Source: Saprospiraceae bacterium (GTDB taxonomy: Bacteria; Bacteroidota; Bacteroidia; Chitinophagales; Saprospiraceae). From it: a DNA stretch of 64,000 nucleotides. The stretch covers positions 1 through 64,000 of the forward strand of contig JANQPA010000122.1 in assembly GCA_028285545.1 (NCBI GenBank). Direction: 5' to 3'. The position numbers were made by a program, and so were the translations under genes. The notes beneath the pieces are model-generated. The model was not told the DNA's origin. It searched no databases and saw only the letters and a list, made by a program, of their open reading frames with translations. The number at the start of each line of letters is the position of its first letter. Positions within the stretch are counted from its first letter, which is position 1. Below are positions 33,812 to 43,438 of this stretch, one piece after another.

Positions 33812-34768
33812 AGTAGCGAAAGCTTTTGCAAAATAAGTGATTATAACATCTGCACCTGCTCGCCTAATACTCAATAATGTTTCTGGCATTGCCTGATTAA
33901 AATCCAGCCATCCCTTTTCGGCTGCGGCTAATAACATGGCGCATTCACCACTCACATGGTAGGCTGCAATGGGCAGTTCATGCTCCTGCTTGAGCAAATG
34001 GATGATGTCCAGATAATTCAGAGCTGGTTTTACCATCAAAAAATCAGCGCCTTCCATAGTATCTAATTCGGCTTCAATCAGCGCTTCTGTTTTATTGGCA
34101 GGATTCATTTGATAGGTTTTCTTATCTCCTGCTTTGGGGGCAGAATCTAAGGCATCACGGAATGGACCATAAAAAGCACTGGCATATTTAGCGGTATAGG
34201 ACATGATTCCTACTTTTGTGAAGCCATTCTCATCCAGATGATATCGGATATCTTCTACTCGTCCATCCATCATATCTGAAGGTCCAATGATGTCGAAACC
34301 AGCTTCTGCCTGGGCTACCGCCATTTTTGAAAGAATAGGTAAAGATTCATCATTTAGGATTTCGCCATCTTTTACTAAACCATCATGACCATCTGAACTG
34401 TATGGATCCATTGCTACATCACTGATCAGGCAAATCTCAGGAAATTCTTTTTTTAAGGCAGCAGCAGCTTTTAAGTAAAAATTATCTGGATGATATCCAT
34501 AAGTAGCTTCTTTATCTTTGAGTGATTCCTCAACGGCCGGAAACATGATAAAGGATTGAATACCCAACTCTAAACAACTTTCTACTTCTTTTAAGGCATT
34601 ATCTGCTGACAAGCGATAAGTTCCTGGAAGAGAACTGACCTCTTTCTTAATATTTTGACCATCTACCAAAAAAATAGGCTGAACTAAATGACCGGTTGTT
34701 AAGTGGGTTTCCTGAACAAGGGCTCTTACAGCGGCGGACTGACGGTTACGTCTGGGTCTTCTCAACAT
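33800..34768 (-). CDS. hemB: Delta-aminolevulinic acid dehydratase (porphobilinogen synthase)
   Basis: About 322 residues from [10 protein letters not shown] (34768); a Met 13 codons upstream also exists. It condenses two 5-aminolevulinates to porphobilinogen in haem synthesis. The active-site lysines are in [15 protein letters not shown] and [11 protein letters not shown]. The metal loop reads [14 protein letters not shown], lacking the three cysteines of zinc enzymes, so it belongs to the Mg/K-type HemB group. The start overlaps the 3' end of yidD by 23 bp, implying coupling. No other hem gene is adjacent. Confidence 0.96.
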   Translation of the reverse strand: MLRRPRRNRQSAAVRALVQETHLTTGHLVQPIFLVDGQNIKKEVSSLPGTYRLSADNALKEVESCLELGIQSFIMFPAVEESLKDKEATYGYHPDNFYLKAAAALKKEFPEICLISDVAMDPYSSDGHDGLVKDGEILNDESLPILSKMAVAQAEAGFDIIGPSDMMDGRVEDIRYHLDENGFTKVGIMSYTAKYASAFYGPFRDALDSAPKAGDKKTYQMNPANKTEALIEAELDTMEGADFLMVKPALNYLDIIHLLKQEHELPIAAYHVSGECAMLLAAAEKGWLDFNQAMPETLLSIRRAGADVIITYFAKAFATLKS

Positions 34769-35012
34769 TTTTTTTGTGTTTTTTAGGATTTTCCGGGACT
34801 GGATCATAACCTGATCCCCCCCAAGGATGACATGAACTGATTCGCTTGATCCCCATCCATACTCCCTTTAAAACTCCCCATTCCTGGATAGCCTTAATGG
34901 TGTAATGCGAACAGGTGGGCTGATATCTACAGCGAGGGCCTATCAAAGGAGAAATGGCTCCTTGATAAAAGCGTATAGGTAGTATTACTAGTTTTTTAAA
35001 AAATTGATTCAT
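34746..35012 (-). CDS. yidD: Membrane protein insertion efficiency factor YidD
   Basis: 88 residues, the usual YidD length. The family block is complete: [21 protein letters not shown], with [11 protein letters not shown] and the conserved cysteine/proline-rich [12 protein letters not shown]. An amphipathic N-terminus ([15 protein letters not shown]) anchors it to the inner membrane, where YidD assists YidC-dependent insertion. The basic tail [12 protein letters not shown] is additional. It sits directly upstream of and overlaps hemB, away from the rnpA-yidC locus where it is found in many bacteria. Confidence 0.95.
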   Translation of the reverse strand: MNQFFKKLVILPIRFYQGAISPLIGPRCRYQPTCSHYTIKAIQEWGVLKGVWMGIKRISSCHPWGGSGYDPVPENPKKHKKNVEKTQT

Positions 35013-35074
35013 TTTGTTAGTTCAGAGTTCTGGGTTAAGTTTTGGGAAATTTGGAGGTGATGCTAATTATTTTA

Positions 35075-35160
35075 GCTCTTTTTAGGCACGCAACTACCTA
35101 CCGGCAGTCAGGGATAACGCAAATATCCCAGATTATAAAGATTTATTAGCGAAATTTGCG
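35075..35160. repeat. Dispersed palindromic repeat, GCACGCA family, copy 1
   Basis: The segment shares TAGCTYTTTTTARGCACGCA, CAAATATC-CAGAT and GAA-TTTGCGA blocks, in the same order, with 51530-51595. This copy has an extra stretch of about 30 bp (ACTACCTACCGGCAGTCAGG) after GCACGCA. CGCAAAT and ATTTGCG inside it can pair. It lies between yidD and the DUF6702 gene. Confidence 0.6.
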
Positions 35161-35247
35161 AGAGAAAAAAAACTTAAATAAACAGCTATACTTAAAGGAT
35201 AATCAGTCCTTAAACGTGAACACGTTAACACGTAATAACTTGAACAC

Positions 35248-35757
35248 TCAAAAAGAAACTGTCTCATTATTTTGCCCCCTCTGTAATAACATCATCCCCT
35301 TTCTGCTATTAGGCCCAATGATGCTGATCACATTCTTCTGATCTTCAAAAACCTCCAAAAGGATATTATTGGTGATTTTTAATTTTTGGATGCCTTTTAC
35401 TTCTAATATTTCCAGATAGCACCAGACCCCTGCCATATCCTCTGATATTTCTTTCCCTAAGAACTCAAACTTTAAGCGTTGGCCATTAACTTCTATTAAG
35501 AAGTTTTTTTCAATATATTGTTTCATATAGGATTCAGCATCTGTAGCTTCCATTTCAGTACAGATAAACAAGCTATCTGCTCCTTTTTGACGCAAAGCTT
35601 CTTCCAAGTCATCAATAAAAATATGCATGCTCATTTGTAAGGCCTGCTCTGATTCGTTAAACTCAACCAAGCACTTACTGATGTGAAATTCGTGGTCGAG
35701 GGCAGGAGGTGTTACCCAGTTGCTAAGTAAAATGTTTAAGATGAGTATTTTCCACAT
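35248..35757 (-). CDS. DUF6702-like secreted protein
   Basis: 169 residues with a signal peptide (about 1-20). The opening of the mature part, HEFHISKCLVEFNESEQALQMSMHIFIDDLEEAL, matches a small family (DUF6702-like) that in Bacteroidota often travels with HupE/UreJ membrane proteins, as it does here: the HupE gene lies 79 bp upstream on the same strand. Beta-rich, with a conserved tail; function unknown, possibly metal-related by association. Confidence 0.7.
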   Translation of the reverse strand: MWKILILNILLSNWVTPPALDHEFHISKCLVEFNESEQALQMSMHIFIDDLEEALRQKGADSLFICTEMEATDAESYMKQYIEKNFLIEVNGQRLKFEFLGKEISEDMAGVWCYLEILEVKGIQKLKITNNILLEVFEDQKNVISIIGPNSRKGMMLLQRGQNNETVSF

Positions 35758-35773
35758 GAGCTATTGAATTATT

Positions 35774-35833
35774 AGGGTATTGGGGTATTGGGGTATTAGG
35801 TCAATTCCCAATACCCCAATATCCTAATACCCC
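35774..35833. terminator. Iterated-word hairpin (GGGGTATT words)
   Basis: The left arm 35774-35800 consists of three GGGGTATT-like words. The right arm 35807-35833 is complementary at 23 of 27 positions. The hairpin sits between the HupE-like gene's stop (35837) and the DUF6702 start, so it may end or attenuate the upstream transcript. Confidence 0.75.
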
Positions 35834-35836
35834 AGG

Positions 35837-36457
35837 TTAAAACGGAATCCTTTCCAAAGCCATTATCAAAGCAATTCCTGCTGCTGACCCCGAAACGAAT
35901 AAATTCCATTCGCGCTGTTTGATCTTCAAAATATTAAATGCAACATAAGCGAAGATCAATATAATTAAAACGATTGTCAACTGACCAAGTTCAACGCCTA
36001 TGTTGAAAGCTAATAATTGGGAGATTAATTGGCCTTCTTCACCTGGGAGAAGCATGGATTTAAAAAAATTGGAAAAGCCCATTCCATGTATTAGCCCAAA
36101 AAGTAAGGCAAAAAGGTAATTGAGGTTGATCTTTCGATTAAAGGTCTTATTGTCTTCTGCGTTTTCAGCATCCTCCATTTTATGTACAATCACATTATAC
36201 AAGGCAGTAGCAACAATGGTCACCGGAATAAGAAATTCAATGAGAGCAGCTTTTATCGGAATAATGTCTAAGGCAGCTAAAGCCAAGGTTATAGAGTGTC
36301 CAATAGTAAATGCAGTAACCAAGATGGCTACCTTTCGCCATTCTTTTAATCTATAAATGGCACAAAGGGCAACAATAAAGAGGATGTGATCGTATCCATT
36401 GAGATCAGAAATGTGTTCAAATCCCAATTGTAAATAAGTTCCAAAAGTCGAGCGCAT
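35837..36457 (-). CDS. HupE/UreJ-like membrane protein
   Basis: 206 residues with about six hydrophobic helices. The first includes GFEHISDLNGYDHILFIVALCAIY, where His and Asp residues resemble the metal-binding first helix of HupE/UreJ proteins. Later, FTIGHSITLAL and GLIHGMGFSNFFKS add conserved histidines typical of this family of putative nickel/cobalt permeases. It is followed on the same strand by the DUF6702-like gene, with an iterated-word hairpin in between. Metal specificity is unknown. Confidence 0.82.
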   Translation of the reverse strand: MRSTFGTYLQLGFEHISDLNGYDHILFIVALCAIYRLKEWRKVAILVTAFTIGHSITLALAALDIIPIKAALIEFLIPVTIVATALYNVIVHKMEDAENAEDNKTFNRKINLNYLFALLFGLIHGMGFSNFFKSMLLPGEEGQLISQLLAFNIGVELGQLTIVLIILIFAYVAFNILKIKQREWNLFVSGSAAGIALIMALERIPF

Positions 36458-36464
36458 TGTATGT

Positions 36465-36569
36465 AAGTTAACAAGTTAGCAAGTTGTCAAGTTATTTGTC
36501 ACCAAAGATATATGGAATCTTGAAAAGATGGTAAATTAAAAATGTAATAACTTGCTAACTTCTTAACTT
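36465..36569. terminator. Iterated-word hairpin (AAGTTAGC words)
   Basis: 36465-36485 (AAGTTAACAAGTTAGCAAGTT in short words) is complementary to 36549-36569 at 20 of 21 positions, with extra AAGTTGTC words between. It stands between ahcY and the HupE-like gene. Confidence 0.7.
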
Positions 36570-36610
36570 GACAAATTGCTAATTTATGGCAAGAAACCTT
36601 AGACATTGGA

Positions 36611-36646
36611 GATCACAAGTTCGGCTAAACCCTTGAACTCGTGATC
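36611..36646. terminator. Hairpin downstream of ahcY
   Basis: GATCACAAGTTC (36611-36622) pairs with GAACTCGTGATC (36635-36646) at 11 of 12 positions. CCCTTGAA words repeat in the loop and just after. It lies 20 bp past the ahcY stop on the minus strand. Confidence 0.7.
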
Positions 36647-36666
36647 CCCTGAACCCTTGAATACGA

Positions 36667-37980
36667 TTAATAACGGTAATATTCAGGTTTGAAAGGTCCT
36701 TCTTTTTTCACACCGATATAATTGGCTTGATCTTCAGACAATTCCTCTAATTCAACTCCAATTTTGGAAAGGTGCAAACGAGCTACTTCCTCATCTAAAT
36801 GCTTAGGCAGCATGTAAACCTTGTTTTCATACTTATCAGCTTTTTGCCATAATTCCAATTGAGCCAATACCTGGTTGGTGAAAGAATTAGACATAACAAA
36901 AGATGGATGACCGGTAGCACATCCTAAATTAACCAAACGACCTTCTGCTAAAAGAAGAATATCTTTACCATCAATGGTATACTTATCAACTTGTGGCTTG
37001 ATGGTGATTTTAGAATCTCCATGATTTTCGTTTAAATAAGCCACATCAATCTCATTATCGAAGTGCCCGATGTTACAAACGATGGTCTTATCTTTCATCA
37101 ATTTGAAATGCTTTTCAGAGACAATATCCTTATTGCCGGTAGCAGTTACAACGATGTCCACTCTTGGAATAGCATCTGCCATTCTTTTTACCTCAAAGCC
37201 ATCCATAGCTGCTTGTAAAGCACAAATAGGATCGATTTCGGTTACAATAACCCGGCAGCCAGCTCCACGAAGGGAAGCCGCAGAACCCTTTCCTACATCA
37301 CCATAACCTGCCACTACAGCAACTTTACCAGCCAACATAACATCTGTAGCTCTGCGGATGGCGTCCACAAGTGATTCTTTACAACCGTATTTATTATCGA
37401 ATTTCGATTTGGTAACTGAGTCGTTTACATTGATCGCAGGCAGTGGAAGGGTTCCATTTTCCATACGCTCATATAGGCGGTGAACACCAGTTGTGGTTTC
37501 TTCACTTAGGCCATTAATCCCTTCTACCAATTCAGGGTGCTTATCCAAAACAATATTGGTAAGGTCACCACCATCATCAAGAATCATGTTTAAAGGTTGT
37601 CCATCTTCAAAGGCAAACAGCGTCTGTTCAATTGCCCACCAGAATTCCTCTTCGTTCATTCCTTTCCAGGCGTATACTGGAATACCTGCGGCAGCAATAG
37701 CAGCTGCGGCATGATCTTGCGTAGAAAAAATATTACAAGAAGACCAGGTTACATCGGCTCCTAATTCAACTAAAGTTTCGATTAGAACTGCGGTTTGAAT
37801 AGTCATATGAAGGCAGCCAGCTATTCGGGCACCTTTTAATGGTTTAGACTCACCATATTTTTCGCGCAAAGCCATCAGGCCTGGCATTTCTGCTTCTGCT
37901 AATTGGATTTCCTTACGTCCCCATTCTGCTAATGAAATGTCTTTAACTTTGTATTTTAATTTTGGTTCAACCGTATTCAT
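36667..37980 (-). CDS. ahcY: Adenosylhomocysteinase
   Basis: About 437 residues from [11 protein letters not shown] (37980); a Met 19 codons upstream opens a longer frame, but its extra residues are not family-like. It hydrolyses S-adenosylhomocysteine to adenosine and homocysteine, keeping methylation running. The NAD-binding motif [17 protein letters not shown], the substrate region [13 protein letters not shown] and the C-terminal KPEYYRY that reaches the neighbouring subunit's NAD are all present. Single gene, cytosolic tetramer. Confidence 0.97.
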   Translation of the reverse strand: MNTVEPKLKYKVKDISLAEWGRKEIQLAEAEMPGLMALREKYGESKPLKGARIAGCLHMTIQTAVLIETLVELGADVTWSSCNIFSTQDHAAAAIAAAGIPVYAWKGMNEEEFWWAIEQTLFAFEDGQPLNMILDDGGDLTNIVLDKHPELVEGINGLSEETTTGVHRLYERMENGTLPLPAINVNDSVTKSKFDNKYGCKESLVDAIRRATDVMLAGKVAVVAGYGDVGKGSAASLRGAGCRVIVTEIDPICALQAAMDGFEVKRMADAIPRVDIVVTATGNKDIVSEKHFKLMKDKTIVCNIGHFDNEIDVAYLNENHGDSKITIKPQVDKYTIDGKDILLLAEGRLVNLGCATGHPSFVMSNSFTNQVLAQLELWQKADKYENKVYMLPKHLDEEVARLHLSKIGVELEELSEDQANYIGVKKEGPFKPEYYRY

Positions 37981-38125
37981 ATACAAGTTTTTTTTGGATT
38001 TTTTAAATGCGGTGCAAAAGTACGATTTTATCGCCAATAATCTAAACGACCATTCTATAAAAGAAGTTGCAGAAGGTCCAAATCCCTATTCTAGGCACTT
38101 ATTTGTGTTTTTAACGATAGGCTAC

Positions 38126-38827
38126 TTAAAAGAGATAGGTAATTAATGCCATGATGACTAAAAATAGTCCAACGGCAATGCCTTGCAAGAACTGGGCAAA
38201 AATAAAAACAACCAGGGTTTTCAGTGCTCCATCTCTCCAACTTTGCCTGAAGATTTTAGTGAGGGCATAATACATAAATCCAATATTAAGAACCAGGATA
38301 AGCAAAGACAATAAAGGAACTTTAACCATGAATGGTATCAATGGAATAATTAGTAGGGTTTGAATGGAAAAAATATAAACATTGATAACCAGATGCTCAG
38401 GAAAGTTAAGATCCTGATCACGGAAAATGAGATAGGTAGCTAATGTGGTGGTAGGGATATTGCTCATCAGGAAAAGATTAAAATATTGCTGTGAGAGATT
38501 GAAAAACCTGATGATCAGCGATTGAATATCCTCCGGAAGTCTGCTAAAAGCTGCATCATTTGCAATTAGAGCTCCTATATCAGTATCAAATGAGAGTAGA
38601 AAAGAAGATAAATAGGCGGCAATGGCCACCACCAATAATAGGAATCCAAGGGGCTTTACCATCCTATGCCGATCTTCAAACAAATACTCTTCTATGGCCA
38701 TCCTTGGGCGTAATAATAACTGCTTTACGGTATAGCCCAGGCCTCTTTCTAGATTGAGCTGTTCTAAAAAAGATTCGGTAAGGCTTTTCCAGGAAATGCG
38801 CTTGATTTTTGACTCCTCAGGATTCAT
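38126..38827 (-). CDS. DUF3667 membrane protein (paralogue 1)
   Basis: 233 residues. The N-terminal block (LNLERGLGYTVKQLLLRPRMAIEEYLFEDR) is the DUF3667 signature, followed by VKPLGFLLL at the first of about five hydrophobic helices. There is no catalytic motif. A second family member lies at 49086, with the same N-terminal block and helix pattern, so this is a paralogous pair in one window. Function unknown. It is divergent from the large cohesin/dockerin-like gene. Confidence 0.82.
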   Translation of the reverse strand: MNPEESKIKRISWKSLTESFLEQLNLERGLGYTVKQLLLRPRMAIEEYLFEDRHRMVKPLGFLLLVVAIAAYLSSFLLSFDTDIGALIANDAAFSRLPEDIQSLIIRFFNLSQQYFNLFLMSNIPTTTLATYLIFRDQDLNFPEHLVINVYIFSIQTLLIIPLIPFMVKVPLLSLLILVLNIGFMYYALTKIFRQSWRDGALKTLVVFIFAQFLQGIAVGLFLVIMALITYLF

Positions 38828-38937
38828 AATGTTAAACTAATTGCCTAGTGAGGGAATTTAGACATTTTAATTGGATTGTGGCTTGTTTTTTCTATAAATT
38901 GGATGAAACAATATAAGTCTACTTAAACTCCAGTTCC

Positions 38938-41900
38938 ATGACGAAAAAATACTTTCTTATCATTTGTCTCTCCTTTTTTTGTTTTTTATCCTTAAAATCT
39001 CAAATTGATCTTCCACTCGGTGGCTGTCCAGCCTTTAGGGTTGGATCTGTTTTTAATGCTAAATTAGGAGATACTATTGCTGTTCCCGTATTTATGGATG
39101 CAGGCGTAGAGGCGGTAGCTGGCTTTTATCATTCAATCTATTTTGATCCTGAGTTTTTGACTTTCGTTGACCTGCAAGAAACACAAAGGAGCTTTGATAT
39201 CTTTTATCCGGGAGAAGAATTTGTGAATACAGTAATGGTAGAGTCCATTCCTAAGCTCTCAGAAACCCCCTACAGTATTTCCCCTTTTGAGCCTTTTTAT
39301 ACCCTATATTTTGAGGTGATTAAGGAAATTGAGGATCGGTTGGAATTACAATTTAGTATACCTGGTATACCTAAATATTTACTGGATTTAAATGGAAATA
39401 GATATACTATGCCTGGAATATCTGGTTATGTATGGCCTTCAGCTTCAACAAGCTCATTGAGAATTAATGAGTTTTGTGTGACTACACTACCGGAAGATTG
39501 TTCGGGCGAAAAATTAGTTACTATAGATATGGAAGGAGGAACACTCCCATATAAATATAACTGGGCAACAGGAGGCAACATGGTTCCTTTCGATTCTTTG
39601 TCTAATACTTTTAAGCTAACAGAAGCAAATCTCTATATGCTTACTGTTACGGATGCGAATGGGGATAGCGTAAGCGCTTCTTATACCCTGGAAGTCATAG
39701 AACCAGTAGAAATAAATTACTCCTCAGCAATTACCCAACCTGATAGCTGCTATCAATTCGGCAAAGTGGAAATTGAATTGCAGGGGGAGTTTGATTTTGT
39801 CTGGTCAGATACTGTCAACCAATTAAGTAGGAATGATTTAAGACCAGGAAGTTATTATGTAGCTTTTGAAAATAAAACATGTGATCTGGTAGATACTCTT
39901 TTTATAGAAATAGAAGCGGTCGATGCACCGGCCTTAAAGGCAGAAGTAAAATCTCCTAGCTGTCAACAATCAAATGGCTTTATCATTTTAGATTTTGAAG
40001 AGGAAATTGATCCAATTAGTTATAAATGGAGCAATGGTTTAGAAGGAAATAAACCTGTACAAGAGGACTTGCCTCCAGGAAATTATGAGGTGGAAGTTAA
40101 TTGGGAATCATGTAGAGAAACCTATTTCTTTAGTTTGGTAGATTCAAATATTCTTGATATTGACATGGAAGCCACAATTAATGATGCCCCCTGTGGTCGA
40201 AATGGAAGTATCGCTTTATTGATTCAAGAAGATACTTCCAAGTTGGATGTTATTTGGTCTAATGGCCAACAAGGAACCGAATTGCAAAATTTAAATTCCG
40301 GAATCTATCAAATTACTATTACAAATAATGAAAACGGATGTTTTGCCGTAAAAAATTATGAAGTAAAATCACGTTCTTTAGACGTTCAATTTGAGGAGGA
40401 TTGTGTTATCGAAAATGGAAACCTTGTCTCCTCCATTACTGCTAGTACCGAGGATGGCCCATTTCCAGTTAGTTTCAAATGGACTAGTAAAGATGGAGAA
40501 AAGGAAATCTTTCAATTTGCTGAGGGGCCAATTGCCATAAGCACTGTTAATTTAATTGCCGAAGAGTTATATGATTTGGAAGTTACAAACGCTAATTCCT
40601 GTAGTCAAACCTTTCAGGATGTCAATTTGAAGTGCCTTGAAAGCCTTGATGGTTCTATTTTTATTACCCTTGAAACCCCTTTACTGAGTGAGTTAAATAC
40701 GCTTATATTACCTATTACACTTTCATCTCCTTCCTTTCTTAAATCTTTGCAAATGCAAATTAATTGGGAAAATCCACAGCTCTCCTTGTCTGAAGTACGT
40801 TTTGGAAACGCCCTGAGGTTTCCTGAAGCTTTTAGCTATTTTTCTAACAGCACACAAAGCATTAACCTGGATTGGGATAGTAAAATTGGTAGTGAAGTTA
40901 TTTCAACAAATACGCTTTGTTATTTAGTATTTGATATAGCGGGAACAATTGATGAACCATTTAATTTTTCATTTTCGCCAGGCCAAACATCAGTTCTTAA
41001 CCTTGTTAATAATTCATTAGAAATCATTGAAAAAGTAAATTCAGAACTTAGTGGAGATGCAAAAACTTATGATGTAGAGAATCAACTTACTTTTTCCTTT
41101 CCAACCATTCAAGCATTTCCGGATATTCCTATTGAGGTCCCACTGACGGTAAAAAATTACAATGACCTGCTTGGATTTTCAGCTACTTTTACCTGGCCAA
41201 CAGACTTACTCACCTTTATAGAAATTAGTGAGACCCATCCGGCCCTAGAACAGAATCTAAATAATAATATAAACCTTGATGCAGCTATTAATTCAGGTAA
41301 ACTAGCTATTATTGCTGCTAGCAGTAAGGTGGTAAACATCGACGATAATGAAACCCTCTTTAAAATCAAATTCAGGACCAAGACAAAGGAGGGGATTGCA
41401 TTTTTGGGTTTGAGTAATGATTTTTTAGTGGTTGAAGCTTTTACAGAAACAGGCTTTCAAAATGGAAATGCAGTATTCCCTCTTTTTAAACCAGGTAGTG
41501 TCCAAATACTAGACCTAAATGTCTGGCCCGGAGATGTGGATCGAAATGGTATCGTAAATAGTGAAGATTGGCTCTATTTTGGACTAGCAAAAGACTTCTC
41601 TGGTCCTAATCGTACTGATGTTACAGGCAGCTGGAAAAGTACGCCAAGTCTAAATTGGAATTCCACCTTTCCTTTTTCCAAGCTCAACCACAAAAATGCA
41701 GATATTAATGGAGATGGATTTATTGATCTGGCAGATACTAGCCTGATTCATGATAATTATAGCCTAAATACAACTGAATATCCTTTTACTTTCCAAAAAC
41801 CAGTCTTATTTCGCCCTGAACCTCTTTCCCTGCAATTTGATATTCAGGTGGATTCCTTTATGGCCGAACAAAGCGTTCAGATACCTATTAAACTAGAAAA

Positions 41901-42525
41901 CCATGACCTGGTCAAAAATTTAATAGGGTATGCCTTTACATTTGAGGTAGATACTACCTGGGTTAAGCCCAATTCTCTAAAATTTACACCTTCTGATGGT
42001 TTTTTTGGTTTGGATAATGAGATATATTCTTTAGCAAAACAAATCGATGAACAGCATTTTGAAGTGGCCATCTTTGCAGAAAATGAATTGGGTACCCTTT
42101 CAAATGATATTCTGGGTCAATTAGAATTTGAATTATTTGCGCAACCCAAAAATTTTGAAATTGATAGCATCTTTTTACATCTTGAAAATATTATTATCAT
42201 GGATGCAGAAGAAGGCAGGTATTCAACACAGGGAGAAATTACCAATATTCCTGTTCGTTATATGATTTCTTCTTCTGAAGAGCAGCATTTAGCTCAGTAT
42301 CTAAAAATATATCCCGTACCAGCAGGGGATATAATTAACCTCGATTTTTCAATTGGAAAAATAGAAAGAATAGAAGTTTTAAATCTTCAGGGGCAGGTGA
42401 TAAGGACGGAACAAGGTTTTGATTTGGAAAGCACGGGCCTTCAAACACTCAATAATGGACTGTATATTTTTTCAATTTTTACAAATAAGGGTAAATTGAA
42501 CAAATTGGTTCCCATATATCGTTGA
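38938..42525 (+). CDS. Large T9SS-exported protein with cohesin-like domains and dockerin-like repeats
   Basis: 1195 residues. A signal peptide (about 1-22) is followed by a cohesin-like beta-sandwich (about 30-170, LGDTIAVPVFMDAGVEAVAGF). SprB-like repeats come next (about 180-560, with SNGLEGN, SNGQQGTEL and WSDTV-type turns), then further cohesin-like domains (about 575-700, 720-850 and 960-1090). A dockerin-like pair lies near 862-945: GDVDRNGIVNSEDW and ADINGDGFIDLADT, both calcium-loop patterns. The last 75 residues form a type IX sorting domain (YPVPAGDIINLDF). Cohesin and dockerin in one chain suggest self-assembly or adhesion (inference). Confidence 0.82.
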   Translation: MTKKYFLIICLSFFCFLSLKSQIDLPLGGCPAFRVGSVFNAKLGDTIAVPVFMDAGVEAVAGFYHSIYFDPEFLTFVDLQETQRSFDIFYPGEEFVNTVMVESIPKLSETPYSISPFEPFYTLYFEVIKEIEDRLELQFSIPGIPKYLLDLNGNRYTMPGISGYVWPSASTSSLRINEFCVTTLPEDCSGEKLVTIDMEGGTLPYKYNWATGGNMVPFDSLSNTFKLTEANLYMLTVTDANGDSVSASYTLEVIEPVEINYSSAITQPDSCYQFGKVEIELQGEFDFVWSDTVNQLSRNDLRPGSYYVAFENKTCDLVDTLFIEIEAVDAPALKAEVKSPSCQQSNGFIILDFEEEIDPISYKWSNGLEGNKPVQEDLPPGNYEVEVNWESCRETYFFSLVDSNILDIDMEATINDAPCGRNGSIALLIQEDTSKLDVIWSNGQQGTELQNLNSGIYQITITNNENGCFAVKNYEVKSRSLDVQFEEDCVIENGNLVSSITASTEDGPFPVSFKWTSKDGEKEIFQFAEGPIAISTVNLIAEELYDLEVTNANSCSQTFQDVNLKCLESLDGSIFITLETPLLSELNTLILPITLSSPSFLKSLQMQINWENPQLSLSEVRFGNALRFPEAFSYFSNSTQSINLDWDSKIGSEVISTNTLCYLVFDIAGTIDEPFNFSFSPGQTSVLNLVNNSLEIIEKVNSELSGDAKTYDVENQLTFSFPTIQAFPDIPIEVPLTVKNYNDLLGFSATFTWPTDLLTFIEISETHPALEQNLNNNINLDAAINSGKLAIIAASSKVVNIDDNETLFKIKFRTKTKEGIAFLGLSNDFLVVEAFTETGFQNGNAVFPLFKPGSVQILDLNVWPGDVDRNGIVNSEDWLYFGLAKDFSGPNRTDVTGSWKSTPSLNWNSTFPFSKLNHKNADINGDGFIDLADTSLIHDNYSLNTTEYPFTFQKPVLFRPEPLSLQFDIQVDSFMAEQSVQIPIKLENHDLVKNLIGYAFTFEVDTTWVKPNSLKFTPSDGFFGLDNEIYSLAKQIDEQHFEVAIFAENELGTLSNDILGQLEFELFAQPKNFEIDSIFLHLENIIIMDAEEGRYSTQGEITNIPVRYMISSSEEQHLAQYLKIYPVPAGDIINLDFSIGKIERIEVLNLQGQVIRTEQGFDLESTGLQTLNNGLYIFSIFTNKGKLNKLVPIYR

Positions 42526-42704
42526 GAAGTAGCTTTATTGTAACCTTCTATTTCTTATATGGAAAGCAAAAACCACTAAAAAGTGGCGTTTAAATTGCAA
42601 ATGACCACTCAGCTACTCATTTTAACCGACCAGCGATTAGATTTTCTTTTCAGCTTAATTTCTAACTAATTGAATCTAGAATTTTATCACCTAAATGAAA
42701 AATT

Positions 42705-43436
42705 ATGAAGGTTCAATTATTATCACTCTTCTTTTTTGTCTGCCTTAGTGTGGGCTTTAGCCAAAATTCACTTGAGAATATCGAACAGAAGATCTTGCAA
42801 GCCCATGGCAAATCTTTTGCAACAGAACAAGACCAATTTGAGCCTATAATAGAAAAATTGGAAGCTTCTTACGAGAAAAGTCAGGATAATTCGACTAATT
42901 ACTGGCTTTGTTTTGCCCTTTACAGACAAAGTATTTTCTATTTGAGCACGGATAGAGATGCCCAGTCCAGTAAAATTTTGAAAAAATCTATTGACAGAAT
43001 GAAAGGATTGAAAAATCCTACTTCGGAAGACCTGGCCCTGCATGGTTCAATGTTGAGTTTGTCGATAAACTTCCAACCGGAGATGGCCGCCTTACTTTCC
43101 GGAGAAGCCGCTTCCCTCTATGATAAAGCCATTAAATTAAATGAAAATAATCTTCGTGCCAACCTAGGAATAGGCAAAAGCGATTTTTATAAGCCAGTAG
43201 AATATGGTGGAGGTTTTAAAGTAGAATCTTATCTCAAGAAAACAATAGGTATGCCAGATAAAAGCTCTGCTGAAGCCAATGCACCAAGTTGGGGTAAAAA
43301 TGAAGCCTATTACTATTTAGCAAGCTATTATCAGCGGGAAGGCAGAACAGGTGAGGCAAAATTATATTGCAATAAAGGACTTAAAGCCTATCCTAATTAT
43401 CGCTTATTGCAGTCGTTGCAAGCTAAACTGCAGTAA
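42705..43436 (+). CDS. Secreted TPR-like protein, first gene of a receptor-LytTR operon
   Basis: 243 residues with a signal peptide (about 1-19, ending VGFSQ). The rest is helical with TPR-like periodicity (YDKAIKLNENNLRANLGIG and YYLASYYQREGRTGEAKLY are the clearest units). Two bases separate its stop from the TonB-dependent receptor start, so it is the first gene of a four-gene operon with that receptor, a LytS kinase and a LytTR regulator. It could chaperone or bind the receptor in the periplasm (inference). No named family recognised. Confidence 0.75.
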   Translation: MKVQLLSLFFFVCLSVGFSQNSLENIEQKILQAHGKSFATEQDQFEPIIEKLEASYEKSQDNSTNYWLCFALYRQSIFYLSTDRDAQSSKILKKSIDRMKGLKNPTSEDLALHGSMLSLSINFQPEMAALLSGEAASLYDKAIKLNENNLRANLGIGKSDFYKPVEYGGGFKVESYLKKTIGMPDKSSAEANAPSWGKNEAYYYLASYYQREGRTGEAKLYCNKGLKAYPNYRLLQSLQAKLQ

Positions 43437-43438
43437 TT

